Below are positions 11,750 to 23,372 of a stretch of DNA of 64,000 bases, piece after piece. Source of the stretch: Diaporthe sp. PMI_573 (Eukaryota; Ascomycota; Sordariomycetes; Diaporthales; Diaporthaceae); NCBI GenBank assembly GCA_021399435.1, contig JAJTUP010000038.1:310001-374000 (forward strand), written 5' to 3'. How positions within the stretch are numbered: the stretch's first letter is position 1; every line of letters begins with the position of its first letter. The notes under the pieces were generated by a model. The model saw only the letters and a program-made list of their open reading frames with translations, searched no databases and was not told the DNA's origin. A program made the translations under genes and the position numbers.

Positions 11750-13000
11750 ATGGCGTCGACACCCCCTGCCGAGGTGCAAAGGCTGCCTCGGTATCGAAGG
11801 ACTCGGCTTGTATGTGTCTCAGACACACACAATCAAACGCTCAAACTGCCCAAGGGTGATGTCCTCATCCATGCTGGTGATCTGACAAACCAGGGCAGCT
11901 TCTCTGAGGTACGTCGTCCCCCCGGGGCTCATATACAGTCGTCCTCGACGTGCTGACAGACTTACGCTATGCTGTAGCTTTCGAAAACTGTACAATGGCT
12001 TGAAAAGGCTGATTTCGAGGCCAAAATAGTCATTGCTGGGAACCACGATGTCACGCTCGACGAGTCCTTCTACGCCGAATATGGCTTTTACTTCCACAAC
12101 CAGTCACCTCAGTCACCAGATGCCTGCCTGGCCCTGCTTACCTCAAGCCCTTCGATAACCTATTTGAATCACAGCTCAGCCACCGTTGTCCTGGATAGGG
12201 ACCCTACCCTGAAGACCTCCTTCACTGTGTTTGGATCCCCCTACAGCCCGAAGGATGGCATGTGGGCATTTGGCTACGACAGGGCCAGCGCAGATACCGC
12301 AAACACAAGCAACTCCAAACTTTCAGGAGAGGCCCCCTCCCTACCTCTACCAAAGTCTGGGGATCTGTGGTCAGCTATCCCCTTAGACACCGACGTCGTC
12401 ATCACACACACCCCGCCACACACCCACTGCGACGAAGCCGTCTCCAAAAGACGTGCCCAAGGCTGCGAGGAACTGCGCCGGGCCCTGTGGCGAGTCCGCC
12501 CCAAGCTCGCCGTATGTGGCCATGTGCACGAAGGCCGCGGGGCAGAGCGCGTCAGGTGGGACATCCAGGGGGCCTCCGGGGCGCCGTATACGGAGTTGGG
12601 CGTCGAGCGGTGGGAAGACCCCAGCGCGGGGCCCAACAACAACAAGATGTCGCTGGTGGATCTCACTTCACGTGGGGGGAGACGCCCACTGGATAACGAT
12701 GGCTCAGCCGTGGGGCACGGAGGGTCTGCCTCGCAGGGGCAGGGCCAAGGTGGCGCTTGTGAGCACTTTGCTGATGAGACTGCCACGGCACTCCCTGGCT
12801 TTGGTACGCGCGGCGTGGGCGGGAACCCAGACGTGTCTGTGAGATGTGACAGGGAGGCTTTATGTGGTCGTATGGGCCGGAGGGAGACGTGCGTCATCAA
12901 CTGTGCGATCGCGGCGACGAATTGGCCTCATAGAGGGGGCAAGAAATTCAACAAGCCCATCGTTGTTGACCTAGACCTGCCAATTCTGGACACGGACTGA
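11750..13000 (+). CDS. Calcineurin-like metallophosphoesterase
   Basis: Two exons, 11750-11908 and 11978-13000, with a 69-nt intron (donor GTACGT, acceptor CTGTAG), give 393 aa in one frame. The metallophosphoesterase motifs appear in order: SDTHN (about residues 24-28), GDLTNQG (43-49), GNHD (74-77), THTPPH and CGHVHEG. These are the Asp/His/Asn ligands of a two-metal centre, so a hydrolase of phosphate esters or nucleotides is expected. Spacing and length match the fungal/UPF0046-type branch (MPPED-like), not the PP2B phosphatases; the substrate cannot be read from sequence. The C-terminal tail ends in a segment (NKPIVVDLDLP) that I associate with fungal members. The start is the ATG 24 codons before the first motif. 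Upstream exons that would extend the N-terminus are listed separately. Confidence 0.85.
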
Positions 13001-13056
13001 CAGGGCGGGCAGATCGGAGCAGTTGATACAATTATTTTGCAAGGCTGGCTTGGTGT

Positions 13057-13136
13057 CTATTTATTCTTCTTCAGAGTGTACGAGCTGCGGAACTCGAAGG
13101 GAACGAGGTCGTCCTCGGTCATTGGATTCTCTTGAC
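13057..13136 (-). pseudogene. Orphan terminal exon
   Basis: On the minus strand an intron end (TACTAAT-like branch, then CCTATAACAG) is followed by 25 GC3-biased codons, including EDDLVPFEFRSSYTL, and a TAG stop at 13059-13057. The fragment looks like the real C-terminus of a protein. No matching upstream exon could be found in 13190-16100, which looks non-coding. It is either the last exon of a gene with unusual exons or what remains of a lost gene, lying tail-to-tail with the phosphoesterase. Confidence 0.3.
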
Positions 13137-16100
13137 CTGTTATAGGTGATCATTTGGTCTGATTAGTAGTACTTGCGACATTTCTCATCGTTATACTAGC
13201 ATCTGAAATACTGAAGACAGTGGAAAGGATCAAAGTGACACGAAGCTTGGCTGTCGCTGGCAAACCAGTCGTGTCCGCCAAAACACCAGGAATTGTCGAT
13301 CAACATTGGATTATTCCAAGCGATATGTATAGACATGCTGTCACAAAAAGCGTAAGAAAAGAACTCCTTCCCTGCCCATGGGGGGAATCGAACCACGCTG
13401 GCCGCCTTCCATCTCAATCACCTTCGAAGACAAGCGTAGGGCTGTGACAGCTCCAGATCGAAAGCTGCCAATTCACCAGCGACCAGGGCCACCAGCTGCC
13501 AGGCCCCCCTCCCCCTCTGCCCCTCCCCTCTGCCCCTCCCCTCTGCCTTATAGTCAGTCAAGTTCATCTGATTTCGACTTGGGGAGGAGACAAGATGGCC
13601 TAGTTGGAGTGCAGGGTGGTTTTAAACACCACACCTGACAATGGATTAGGCCCGAGTTCAATTCCCTATTGAGTCGCTCAGCAAAACTCTCTAAACGCTC
13701 CGTGTTTCCCGGTGTGGGCGGGCTTCGGCCAATTTACTCGTGTGTGCTTGATCTCGACTACCTTCGGGTGACTGGGAACGCCATGCCTGGAAAATTCACC
13801 AAGGAGTTTTCTACCCCCGCTTCGGTGGGCGGGTCTTTTGCCATTTCTTCTCAGGTTTCTCTTTTTGTCTTGCTCGAAACGGCTTCGTTGTCACGGGAAC
13901 GGCGAGTGACCTCCCGATGTCCCTTTCCTTTCTGTTTCCCTTTGCTCACAGCCGATGCTGGCCATTCATAGTATGGCTCGACTTGTAGTCTGACATGTTC
14001 CAAAGGCCTGTCACCTGCTGAAACTCTTGATGGGCTGGTCTGATGTGACCCTACCAAAGTTTTCGACGAACGAACCACGTGCATCCTGTGTTGACCTTGG
14101 GCCGTTATCTGTGACAAGTTCCCTGTCAAGATCTTTACTTGTCGACTGAGCCACCTTTCAATGTTGCTGATCGATGAAGCCCGAAGCTCCTGCTCAGGAT
14201 GGGGGCCTGTTATGCTGTGCCTATGTCATGCATGTTCCACAGCAGCTGGGCTCGTCCTAAGCTCTGCGTCGAGGCAAACGAGGACGAGAGAGAAAGTCGT
14301 CCCAAAACTGGTACTCAGTTTCGTCGCGATTCTTGTCTTGAAGAAAGCCGCCTCTCAGTGCTTGCCCTCTCTCCATGAAGAGCTTGGAGGAACTCAACAA
14401 CAAGCGGGGTCTTCAGGCAGGCAAAACACAGGCTTCGGTGTGATGGAAGTATGAACACTTGCTTTCTAGAAGGACATCTGAAAGTTGTCCTGGACAAACT
14501 GCTTGTTCGCTGTTTTCCATGGTAATCGCTTTTTTTGGAGAAGGCTCGGACATGGTATCGGAAAATTAGCAACGGCCCGAGGCCGATCACAAACCCGTTT
14601 TCGGATTTCATGTGAGATCATGCCTGCTTTGTCGATCACATGTGAGAATCAAGGGAAGATCGTCATAACTTGTCTCGAATCGGGAGCAGAGACGTGGTTT
14701 CACTCTGCTTAGGTCAGAAAATAGGCAGTGTAGCATCGGCAGAAGACCATACATACTAGTATGTACTAATTACTTGCTCCATGTCAATATATGGGGTCTG
14801 CTTACAGTAGACGATGATGCGCAGATGATGATGCTCACCGGAGAATGGTGGTCGTAGGATTCAACGCGGCCCCGAGGACTGAAGTCGACTTGTGGGGCCT
14901 AACCGAGGCCGTGCCCAACCAGCTTACATGGTTGTGGTCTTATTTCTAAGCTTGATGACGGATTTGCGGTCGTCGGGTTCTCAACGTCGAGGCCGACTTC
15001 CGAAGTCTCCTCACAATTGCATGTCAGACTGCACTATCAAACTCATATTGGCCTATGAATTCTCGGGTTGTCTCACTTCCGCGTATTCAACTAAATCCTG
15101 TGCCAGGCATCCACTTTCAGTGCTGTCGATCTCTGCCCTACTGTTGTCAAGGTGGTACCATTTAGGTAAAACATGGATCAGCCAGACTCACATTGTACTC
15201 GGTTAGCCCAATGACTCGGGTTTCACTGCTGCCTAATGATGTCTTTACTTCCCCAGCTTCTGCGCCGGCAGTTGCGGTCATCACCCGTCAGCCTCATGGG
15301 TGTGTCGAGAGCTACAAAGGGCCGAGCAGACAGAATAGCTAACTTCATCGGAACTGTCTATTCAAAAGAGAGAATAATACCAATGCTAACATCTTAGGCT
15401 TTCTCCAAACAAGGAGCAGAACTGACCATACTCATATCCGTGCAGTTGTTCTTCACGATGCCATCTCAATATCATGCGGAAGCTTCGGGATTGTGCCGAC
15501 TACGAAGTATTAAATTGGTCGAATTGGAAAGGCACATATGGTCTCTATGCTAAGTTGGGTTGCTCCGGAATGATGAGAGTTCCGAGTAGTGGTGTTGTCG
15601 TAGTGAAGTGGATTGAAGGATCTAGGTTAAACGCTATACAGCGCGCCCTGTTACTCCATCGAGGAGCTAGCAGCTTAAATCACAGCGATACATGTGGTTA
15701 CTAACATATGACAACTGTCCGGCCCCATATAAGTGGGCTTAATTATAGGAAATCCACCGACATCCGAGGAGTCAAAGGCTGTAGTCCGAGGAGGATCAGT
15801 TTCCTTGTATCCATGTTGCTATTGGCCTACACGATGAAGGATCTTGGCACACGGTTGTCCTACATGAAGTTCAGCTGTGGAGATCGTACCAGACGACTCC
15901 AAGCCGTGCCAGCCGTCTGGGGATGAAGTGAAGATCGATACTCATCCAGGCGCACCGCGTCAAAACTCTCATCACACCGCTGTGACCAATTTCATGCGGG
16001 TCTCAATCCTCCAAGACAGAAGAGGTATTCAACCACCGCTTCGTCCATAGAGAAAGACCTCGTCGATCACATGGATCCTTCGGAGCAACATCAATACTCG

Positions 16101-16223
16101 GACTTCATCCCCGCTGGTCCATCGATTTAGACCTTGCGAGACAGTCCACGAGGCTGTGTCTTTCACATCGTGTGGTGATACTGAATGCCTTTCAACCACC
16201 CAGTTCTGTGGTCCAAGAACGCA
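13137..16223. other. Gene-poor intergenic region
   Basis: Apart from the decayed tRNA-Leu, no gene is supported in this 3 kb. ORFs are short, lack coding bias and have no domains. Another T-arm-like string (GGTTCGATTCC on the minus strand, about 13381-13397) is present without a full tRNA around it. Confidence 0.5.
13589..13675 (+). tRNA. tRNA-Leu(UAA)-like pseudogene
   Basis: A TGGCCTAGTTGG A box is followed by a perfect five-base-pair anticodon stem (GTGGT/ACCAC) around a seven-base loop TTTAAAC. The anticodon would be UAA, which reads leucine UUA. A long variable region typical of tRNA-Leu and a B-box-like GAGTTCAATTCC follow. The acceptor stem keeps only about five of seven pairs, and the T stem has just two. 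I therefore read this as a decayed tRNA-Leu copy rather than a working gene. Confidence 0.45.
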
Positions 16224-16230
16224 TATATAA
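16224..16230 (+). promoter_or_regulatory. TATA box of the cysteine-rich peptide gene
   Basis: TATATAA, about 130 bases before the ATG at 16357. A clear TATA box is typical of strongly inducible fungal genes, including many for secreted peptides. The intervening leader is CA-rich and ends in GCCAAA before the ATG. Confidence 0.55.
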
Positions 16231-16356
16231 GGAGCCAGCCCAAGTCCCCTTCACCTGGTGCCAAGGTCGAACAACTCATTCTCAAGCTCATCCTACCAAA
16301 CACTATCAACAGTCACCCTTCGTCGTCTTCATACAAAAATCTCAAAACTCGCCAAA

Positions 16357-16717
16357 ATGCAGTTCTCAGCAGCCACCCTCGCCTTCTTCGTCAACCTCGC
16401 CCTGGCCGTGGCCGTCCCTGAGGCTGGGTCTGCCGGCATGGTCCAGAAGCTCGACACCAGGGATGTTTCCGACGCCCTGATCTTCGGGCGGTCGTTCCCC
16501 TGTGCTTCTAACAACCCAACCACCTGCTGTGCTGTAAGTCGTCTTTGCGCTGTTTCATCCCATTCCTCCTCCCCGGTCTACATAGAAATTCATTTGCTTG
16601 GGAGCGTATACATACGCATAATTAATTACTCCGTACTGATTCGCATGTGCACAGTGCCGTGGTGGATTCGGAACCTGCATCAACGGCGTCTGCAGCTGCA
16701 ATGGAGGTGACTGCTAG
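16357..16717 (+). CDS. Small secreted cysteine-rich peptide, defensin-like
   Basis: Two exons, 16357-16533 and 16655-16717, give a 79-aa product. The 121-nt intron has a GTAAGT donor and a TGCACAG acceptor, and joining is phase 0. Residues 1-18 or so form a signal peptide (MQFSAATLAFFVNLALAVA). A propeptide of about 25 residues with possible processing sites after R35 and R45 precedes a mature domain of some 34 residues. This carries eight cysteines at 49, 57, 58, 60, 67, 72, 74 and 79: C-x7-CC-x-C-x6-C-x4-C-x-C-x4-C. The closing GxC...CxC part resembles cysteine-stabilised alpha-beta defensins, but the first half does not match the standard C-x3-C helix motif. A role as antimicrobial peptide or effector is inference. 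The second exon alone carries five of the eight cysteines, so unspliced reading hides the domain. Confidence 0.8.
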
Positions 16718-17135
16718 ATGTCAAACTTTTACCAGGGCCGGTCGGAACAGACCTTTCTTACCTACTGGAGAGGGCAGGATGTTGGAAAGGATGGAGGCTG
16801 TTGCACAGATTTCTTCGAGTCACTCTTTGAAAGGAGCTATATAGCATGAGTTACGGGCCAATGAAAACAGAATTTGACGTCAAATACTGTATCATCACAG
16901 CTGATTCACCAGTGCGTGTGATTTCGCAAGAATACCATGCCGCAAATATTGTTCTTTCCATACAAGTCTTCAACCATGTTGTTAGAATATCTAGGTATTA
17001 AGAGCACGCATGAATACCAATTCGAAGGCAAAAGCACGCCAACACAGACTTAATTTAATCCCCCACATCACTTTAGGCAGCCAAAGAAGAAATTTGTCCC
17101 ACAAATATTTAAGCAACACAGGGTGGGAATCCAGA

Positions 17136-19412
17136 TTAGCCGACGCTGCGAGAGCCATCCGAATCTCTAACGTCAACCCGTTTCCTTTTTCGTGATCTTG
17201 ACATTTCCTTCCCACAATCATCAGGTCCAGGAGATCCTTCTCCCTCGCTTACATTACTGCTTTGAATGAACTTATGAATGCTTTTCATAGCGTCCAGAGC
17301 AAGAAGTAGATGCTCGTGAGTAACTTGTGTCTCCTGGCTCACCGCCAACGAATTCGCAATGTGAACAATATTCTTAATTTGGCGTCCGTTAAGCTTCGTC
17401 TCAGAAATGGAGTCGATGTTCGGATCCTCGAGTAATTCAGAACTTGCATTGACTCCTGGTCCAGCGAGAAAGGTTTTCCAGACCCTGTGTCGATCACTAG
17501 AATCTAGCGCTGGGTAGTGTAAAGCTAGATGTATACGAGACTTGAAAGCTGGGTCCAACGAATGGACTCGGTTGGTAGTCAGGAACAGCACTCCCTCGAA
17601 ATATTCTAGGACACGGAGGAAAGCTAGAAGGATCCGTCTTGGTTAGTATGATAAGCCATCCACATGAGACTGGATATTGCCTTACTGGCTACAAGCATGT
17701 TTCTTGCTAAGTCGAGTGTCTCTCTTTTCTCAAAGAAAACGTCGGCTTCATCCAAAAGAACGACTGCTTTCCATCTCTCTGCTATCCGGAAGATTGAAGC
17801 GAGGTTCTCTTCAACGCCTTCAGGGGATGAACCGATGGATCCAGCATCCATCCTGAGCAGTGGCATGTTGGTATGGTCTGCAATACTTTCTGGGCAGCAG
17901 TCAGCCATTGGGAATCCTGTACAGTCCTACCATGCCTTGCTTACCTGCCGTAAGTGTCTTCCCTGTTCCAGGTGGCCCGTGTAGTAGCATAACAAGCCCT
18001 TTCCCTTTCCCCTTGATCACGTCATCGAAAGCTGAGTCCTCGTTCGCATGTGACTTCACTAAGGAAAGGACCATATTCTTGTGTGTCTCACTGAAGATCA
18101 GTGAGTCAAAAGCCTTAATGTTGAACTCGACATCCCGAATGGAGTCGACTGGAAACCAACCCCATTTCTTGTTCTGTAAGGAATATCCCGCAATATGACC
18201 AGCACAAAGCATGAATTCTTCTTCTGTCATTTTCAAGTGCTGTTGTGAATCAACGAGGAATTTCTTTTCAGTGGAGAGTAGAAAGACTCTATGGGACGGT
18301 CTAGCTTCCTTGAAAGCTTCATGGTCAACAATGATTCTTCCATTGACCTAAGCCATGTATCAGCAAATGTGTGTAACGAAACAGATGACCTTTTTATGAC
18401 ATACGTGTGTGGAACGAAGGGGGAAGACGTCGTCCTCGCCAAGCGCGGTTAGGTCTCGTGTATCACTCAACAATTCGGCTATCCCATTGCTTTCCTTATA
18501 ATGTTGGCCATTCAGGCTGACATATTTCTTTCCTCGTGCTGTGAGCTTCGTCTTTATTTCTTCATGGCGCTGGTGATACTCGAGTGGCATCACATTCAGA
18601 TCTTGGAGAGCTCGTACGCCTTCGTATCCACTGATCGTAATGGCAACATCGTCATATCCGAAGTTTGTTCCATCGTATACGATTGAAATCATGACCAGAA
18701 GCCATGGGTAACGTGAACACCAAACTTGAGGGCAAGGACAACGAGTCATTGATTTGAGACGAAAGACGCAGTCTCGCTTCTTGTGGTGGGCTGCACAAGA
18801 CGTGGGCACATACACCAGTTGTCCTGGGACGAAAGCCATCCACAAGTTCAAGAAGTCCAAGCCAGGGAGTAAGATGGGGTTCTCCATAAAGTAGTTGTAA
18901 TGTCGCACCTCCGATTGCAAAGTATTGAACATATAGTCCAAGAGAAACCGAACATGTTCTGCTTCAGTATGCTGATCATTGTTGAAACAACGCTCGTGGT
19001 AGTCGATGAATTCTTGCCGATAGTGGAAAACGCATCGAGGTTCATCTTTCAGCACAATCGACTTGCTGTGTGTATCGAATTTCTCAAATTCAGGTACACA
19101 ATTTTTCAAGGCTTTCTTAAGGTAAGGTGACTGTATTTCCAGTTGCGAACACGGAATATCAGGATCATTGAAATCCTTGGTCAGCACAAGCGCAGAGGAG
19201 TGGGACCAGTCATCGCGCGGCCGTACGCCTAACCCGGCCCGACTCGACCCGGCTTTCAACAGGACCTTTTCTCCTTGCGCGTTCTTTATGAGTTCATAAT
19301 GACGAATCTCACACTTGACTCCAATTTCTTGATCTTGGAATCGGTTCTGGAGAACGGCCACGGGTGGTAGGTAGGGCTGTATGCGCGGCGGTCGAGGTAG
19401 AGGTTCCTCCAT
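17136..19412 (-). CDS. AAA+ ATPase with fungal N-terminal region
   Basis: Four exons (19412-18405, 18347-17945, 17889-17686, 17623-17136) with introns of 57, 55 and 62 nt give 700 aa in one frame. The N-terminal 400 residues match the general pattern of fungal ATPases in which an uncharacterised domain (DUF7025-like) precedes the AAA module; this is from memory. The AAA core has a Walker A GPPGTGKT near residue 462, Walker B VVLLDEAD at about 513-520, a sensor-1 TTNR, and an arginine-finger region ending FKSRIHLALHYP. A helical lid follows, then a Lys/Arg-rich tail (SRSRKRKRVDV) that could be a nuclear signal. Exon junctions fall inside Walker A (after GKTLTA) and just after the Walker B helix. 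Such proteins remodel protein complexes; the partner is unknown. Confidence 0.85.
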
Positions 19413-19748
19413 TGTTTAAGTGGATGTGTGTGGTGAAGAGAGTCAAAACAGATTGGTGAGCAACCTACACGTTCTGCAACAAAGCATAGAAGGGAAAATA
19501 TTCCAATGAAAAAGAAAAAGAGGGGTCAGAGGCAATAGAAGTAAGCAATTCGAAATATCATTCAGCTGGTTCGCGGCCCATTTGTAGTAACACGAAGGCA
19601 GCTTGGCGCCTACGGTCCTTGGATGCCAAGTCCACCAAGTACACCCACGTATCTAGGTAGTTTTCCAACCTTCGTCTTGGAATAAATGGAACTCAGACAT
19701 CATTATGATAACGGCTCATCTCTGCTAGCCTCATGCTTTCTGAATCCT

Positions 19749-20057
19749 TCAACGCGTCTTTTGCGAGTCTGAGCTCATATCAAGATAGGTCATGCTTCCC
19801 TTAGAAGAGGAAGCGCATTCAATGTTGTATGACTTTTTCTCTCGAATGACTTGAGGCTTTCCAATAGCACACTTAGCCATTGCATGGAACGGCTCCTCTT
19901 TGGGTGACTCCTGCAGCCATCTCTCCATGGTGGGATTGCCGCGAGCCACCGCGTTTCGAGGCCCAGGCCCCTGAGGGGTACATTCGTTGACCTGCAGCTA
20001 CATTAGCACGTCCGTCGGGGACCGGACAGAGAAAGTACTCACATTTGGGGCAGCCAT
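19749..20057 (-). CDS. Small hypothetical protein
   Basis: A 15-nt first exon (20057-20043) ends at a GTGAGT donor. After a 51-nt intron (CTAAT branch, CTGCAG acceptor) a second exon runs from 19991 to a stop at 19751-19749. The product would be 85 aa, hydrophilic, without signal peptide or membrane segment. The splice signals are good and the frame is kept. A small upstream ORF beginning at 20375, containing CACC, could supply an earlier exon but could not be joined convincingly. The function is not recognised. Confidence 0.35.
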
Positions 20058-20671
20058 GCTGGCCGCCTAGAACTATTGAGGCAGTATTTCCAGCAATCAC
20101 TGGCTTGTAAATTCTCCAGTTTGGACTCAAACTCGTACTTGGAATCGCACGGACAAGTAATATTGAATAAATGGACAAAGAAACGTGTTGGAATATCGAC
20201 TTATACCACAAACAATGTAAGTACAGCATGCACAGGGCTTTCGGGGTTTATGTAGTTCAGCATCTGCTATGTTAGAATTGCACTCCTTGGTGTCGCTATT
20301 TCCAAATCTTTTGCAATTTTCTAATTCTTTTTGGGAAACCTTTTGAAACTTTTCGAGTCCAACCATTGCTGCCATCCGACCATGCAGAAACCCCTGCTAG
20401 CTGTAGGTACGTATCCTATCGACACCCTAAAACGGTTAGGGTAGGCTGACTGACCTGTTCCAAAATCTTTTGCCGACCTTTGCAACCTTTTTATGTTGGG
20501 GCCGGTCTAGAGGGGCCAGGCATTGCTTGCCCTGTCGAGATTTGGCCCAGGCTGCCTGAGTCAATGTCTCCTTTCTCTCCTATACCTCACCACTCATATC
20601 CACCTAACTAGGCCGGCCCATAAAGACATTGTCCGAGCTACTTCGTACTATACTTCCTCCAGCCTCCCACC

Positions 20672-22946
20672 ATGGCTGGCCAGGAGAGGCAACCTGCGGT
20701 TAGCGGTTGGCAGTTTGACTTCCAACCCTGGCCAGTTGACCCTGGCCATGCAGACCCTGTGCCTGCTCTGCCGAGTTCTCACTTGGATTTCACGCAGAGT
20801 GCACTTGACCAAGACATGCAATGGCAGTCTTTCTTCAACTACCAAGATGTTGACTTCAACGACCTCAATCCACAAGATCCTCCTCTGGATGGCATATTCA
20901 ACGCGGCAGATCCCGGAGTTTCCTTTCCTGACCTCGCCGCAGATCCTGTCGAGCAGCAGCAAGATGATGTTGTAGCGGCGGAGCTCACAGCACCAAAGAA
21001 GCCTCGCAGAGCCAGGCTCCAAGGGCCTTCTGCTGCCGAATGGAACACCCAGAAGAACAGAATTCAGGAACTCTACATGGTTCAAGACAAAACCTTGCGA
21101 GAGACTATGGACATTATGAAAGATACACACGATTTCAACGCATCGTAAGGACCCTACCAACATGGGCGGGGATATGCGCAGAGTGCTGTCAGTTGCTAAT
21201 TATTGATGCAGGCAGCAAATGTTCAAAGACAAATGTCAAGAGTGGAACTTCGTCAAAAATCTTCCGCACAAACTCACGGGGAAGCTGCTACGCATTGCCG
21301 ATGAGAGAAAGCCCAAAGGTACTGTATTTGAGCTAGGTCCTAGGAAATGGACAACAGCAGAGATAAAGAGGAAAAGTGAGCGAGGACTCAGAAACAACGA
21401 CCCGCAGATTCGCGGTAAGTCTGGAAAATCTGGAGAGGTCATGTAAGGCCCTGACTGTGCTAAAATAATACCAGAATCCCCGGAATTGCCGAGCAGTCTA
21501 GTCTGTCGCACACCCACGGAATCGCCAGTTATTCGAGAGTCTCTGGTGAGACATAATTCGATATCGATTCCGAGCAGTCCAGCAATGCATTTCTTCGCGG
21601 CCTCTCCTATACCTGTGCGCATGCCCGAGAGATCTGGCCCAATGACTTATGAGCGACTAGTGAACCCCCTCAAGTTCGGCCCCTCCGAAGCAGCTGTATC
21701 ACCCTGGGCTCCAGATTTTAGTCGCGGGCAACACAATCTTTTCCAAGGTCGGATGTTGCCGCCGCCTCCGCCTTTCCTTATGCCAGTCTCAGTCCCCTGG
21801 CAGAACACCATGCCCACGAGAAACAACCTACTTGACTTGCTTCAGCCTCTAACAGCACGCAACTCCGTGGAAGACCTTAAGAGCAAGAGATCAAGCGCTT
21901 TGGTCTTAGCACGAGAGGGGAAACTCGACCATGCAATCGAAAGGCTTCGAGTGGTCATTTCAGGTTTTGAGAGATTGCTCTCCTCCACACATCCGCTTAC
22001 AGTGCAGTCTTCATACGAACTGGCAGAGCTTTTGGGGCAACATGTTGATATGGTCGAGGCCAACTCCCTACTCGACTGGCTGGGCTCAGAACTTGTATCG
22101 AAGCATGGTCTCCAGAGTGAGAGGACAATCTTGCACTATCTCAAAGTTGTTCAGCTATTACGATCCTGGTCGAGAGATAAAGATGCCAGGCTTCTTGTTC
22201 ATAAGATTGCAGAGATATGGGATACAGATCATCCTTCAGCGGCTCCGACAATCCCAGGACCGCTTTCAGAGACGACCACACCGGCAGATTTATCCACGAC
22301 CGAGCTTCACAACTTCTTCCGCGAGCCGGTGGATGAGAGCGATGCTGACGTTCAAATTCAACTCGTGGAGATGCTTTTATCATTCACCGATGATATGTCA
22401 TCCAATATCGAAGACGAGCTCAGAAGAATCACGTCATATTGTGAGAGCAACCAAATGGTTACTCAATCAATCCATGCACGTCACTGCCTCTCGAGATTCT
22501 ACGCAAAAAGCAAGACGAGAGAAAAGGCTATGGAGGTGCTTGATGCTGCCATTCCTACACTCGAACAAGCCCTCCGGTTCGATGAAGATGATGCCCCATG
22601 TTCTCACTTCTTGCAACATTGTCGGGAGCTGGCATTCGCATACCACGATCTCGACGCCCCAGATCAATGTGAAGACGTCTTGGAATCAATAGCGGGCGGG
22701 CTCGAAACATGTGCTCAGCGCTATGGAACAGTTGCCCAGACAGCTATCGACTTTCTTTTCGAGACTGGCAAAATGTGGCAGGAGAGGGAGTCATGGGAAT
22801 CGGCTGGGCCGTGGTTTGAGCGTGCACTCCTGAACGCCATAAAACATCTGGGCAAGTCCCACAAGGTGACTGTCCTTTTAGAGAAGACGCTGAAAGACAA
22901 GTGTTCTCCATTGACGGAGAGAGGGATTTTTGACAGTCCTGGATAG
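20672..22946 (+). CDS. Clr5-domain protein with TPR tail
   Basis: Three exons, 20672-21144, 21212-21414 and 21475-22946, with introns of 67 and 60 nt, give about 715 aa. A Clr5 domain (PF14420, first named from fission yeast clr5) spans the first intron at residues 123-180. It begins SAAEWNTQKNRIQELYM, continues with DKTLRETMDIM, and ends MFKDKCQEWNFVKN. The domain is thought to bind DNA or act in chromatin silencing. After a Ser/Pro-rich linker, the C-terminal half holds TPR-like helix pairs (REGKLDHAIERLRVVISGFE..., LSSTHPLTVQSSYELAELLG). This resembles the TPR tail of the partial gene at 1-1475. The start is the ATG at 20672 in ACCATGG context. Confidence 0.85.
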
Positions 22947-23252
22947 ATGACAGCATACCCAGGTGGGGAAATCAGAGTCAAATACAATGGTGTCAGACCC
23001 ACTTGCTCGGCTTGCAACATGGAGGGTGTCTGTTGATAGGGAATAGTGCTCTCTCTAGAGTCAGTATATCTGAGGGATCCGCGTGTTTCAGAACACACAT
23101 TGTGAGGCCGATCACATCTAAGACGACGTTGGATCTTGCTGTCACGAAGGAGCATTAGTCAGGGCATATGTATACGTATATGTAACGAGCGAGTGCAAAC
23201 ATTGCAACCTTGCCTCGATTGGGCTTTGCCAGCTGACTTGGGTGCTCACACA

Positions 23253-23372
23253 TCAGCCTCGACCAGTTACCTCGTCCCTTCCCTGTTCCTTATCCAGCAG
23301 GACCTCGACTTCATGTAGAGTTGGAATCTCGTTGTTGTCAACAAACATGGAGTGCCTGTAATGAGTCTCTCT
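23253..23372 (-). other. Possible terminal exon (coding-like fragment)
   Basis: A minus-strand frame of about 39 codons between an in-frame TAA and a TGA at 23255-23253 reads as a natural-looking acidic C-terminus (HSMFVDNNEIPTLHEVEVLL...). Possible acceptors (CTAAAG at its edge, or ACAG within it) follow a CCTGAC branch-point-like sequence. No convincing upstream exon was found, so the gene, if any, is undefined. Confidence 0.2.

Noticed and set aside
13378..13400. GGTTCGATTCC T-arm-like string, minus strand
   Set aside because: No matching acceptor, D or anticodon arms could be placed around it, so it is not called a tRNA.
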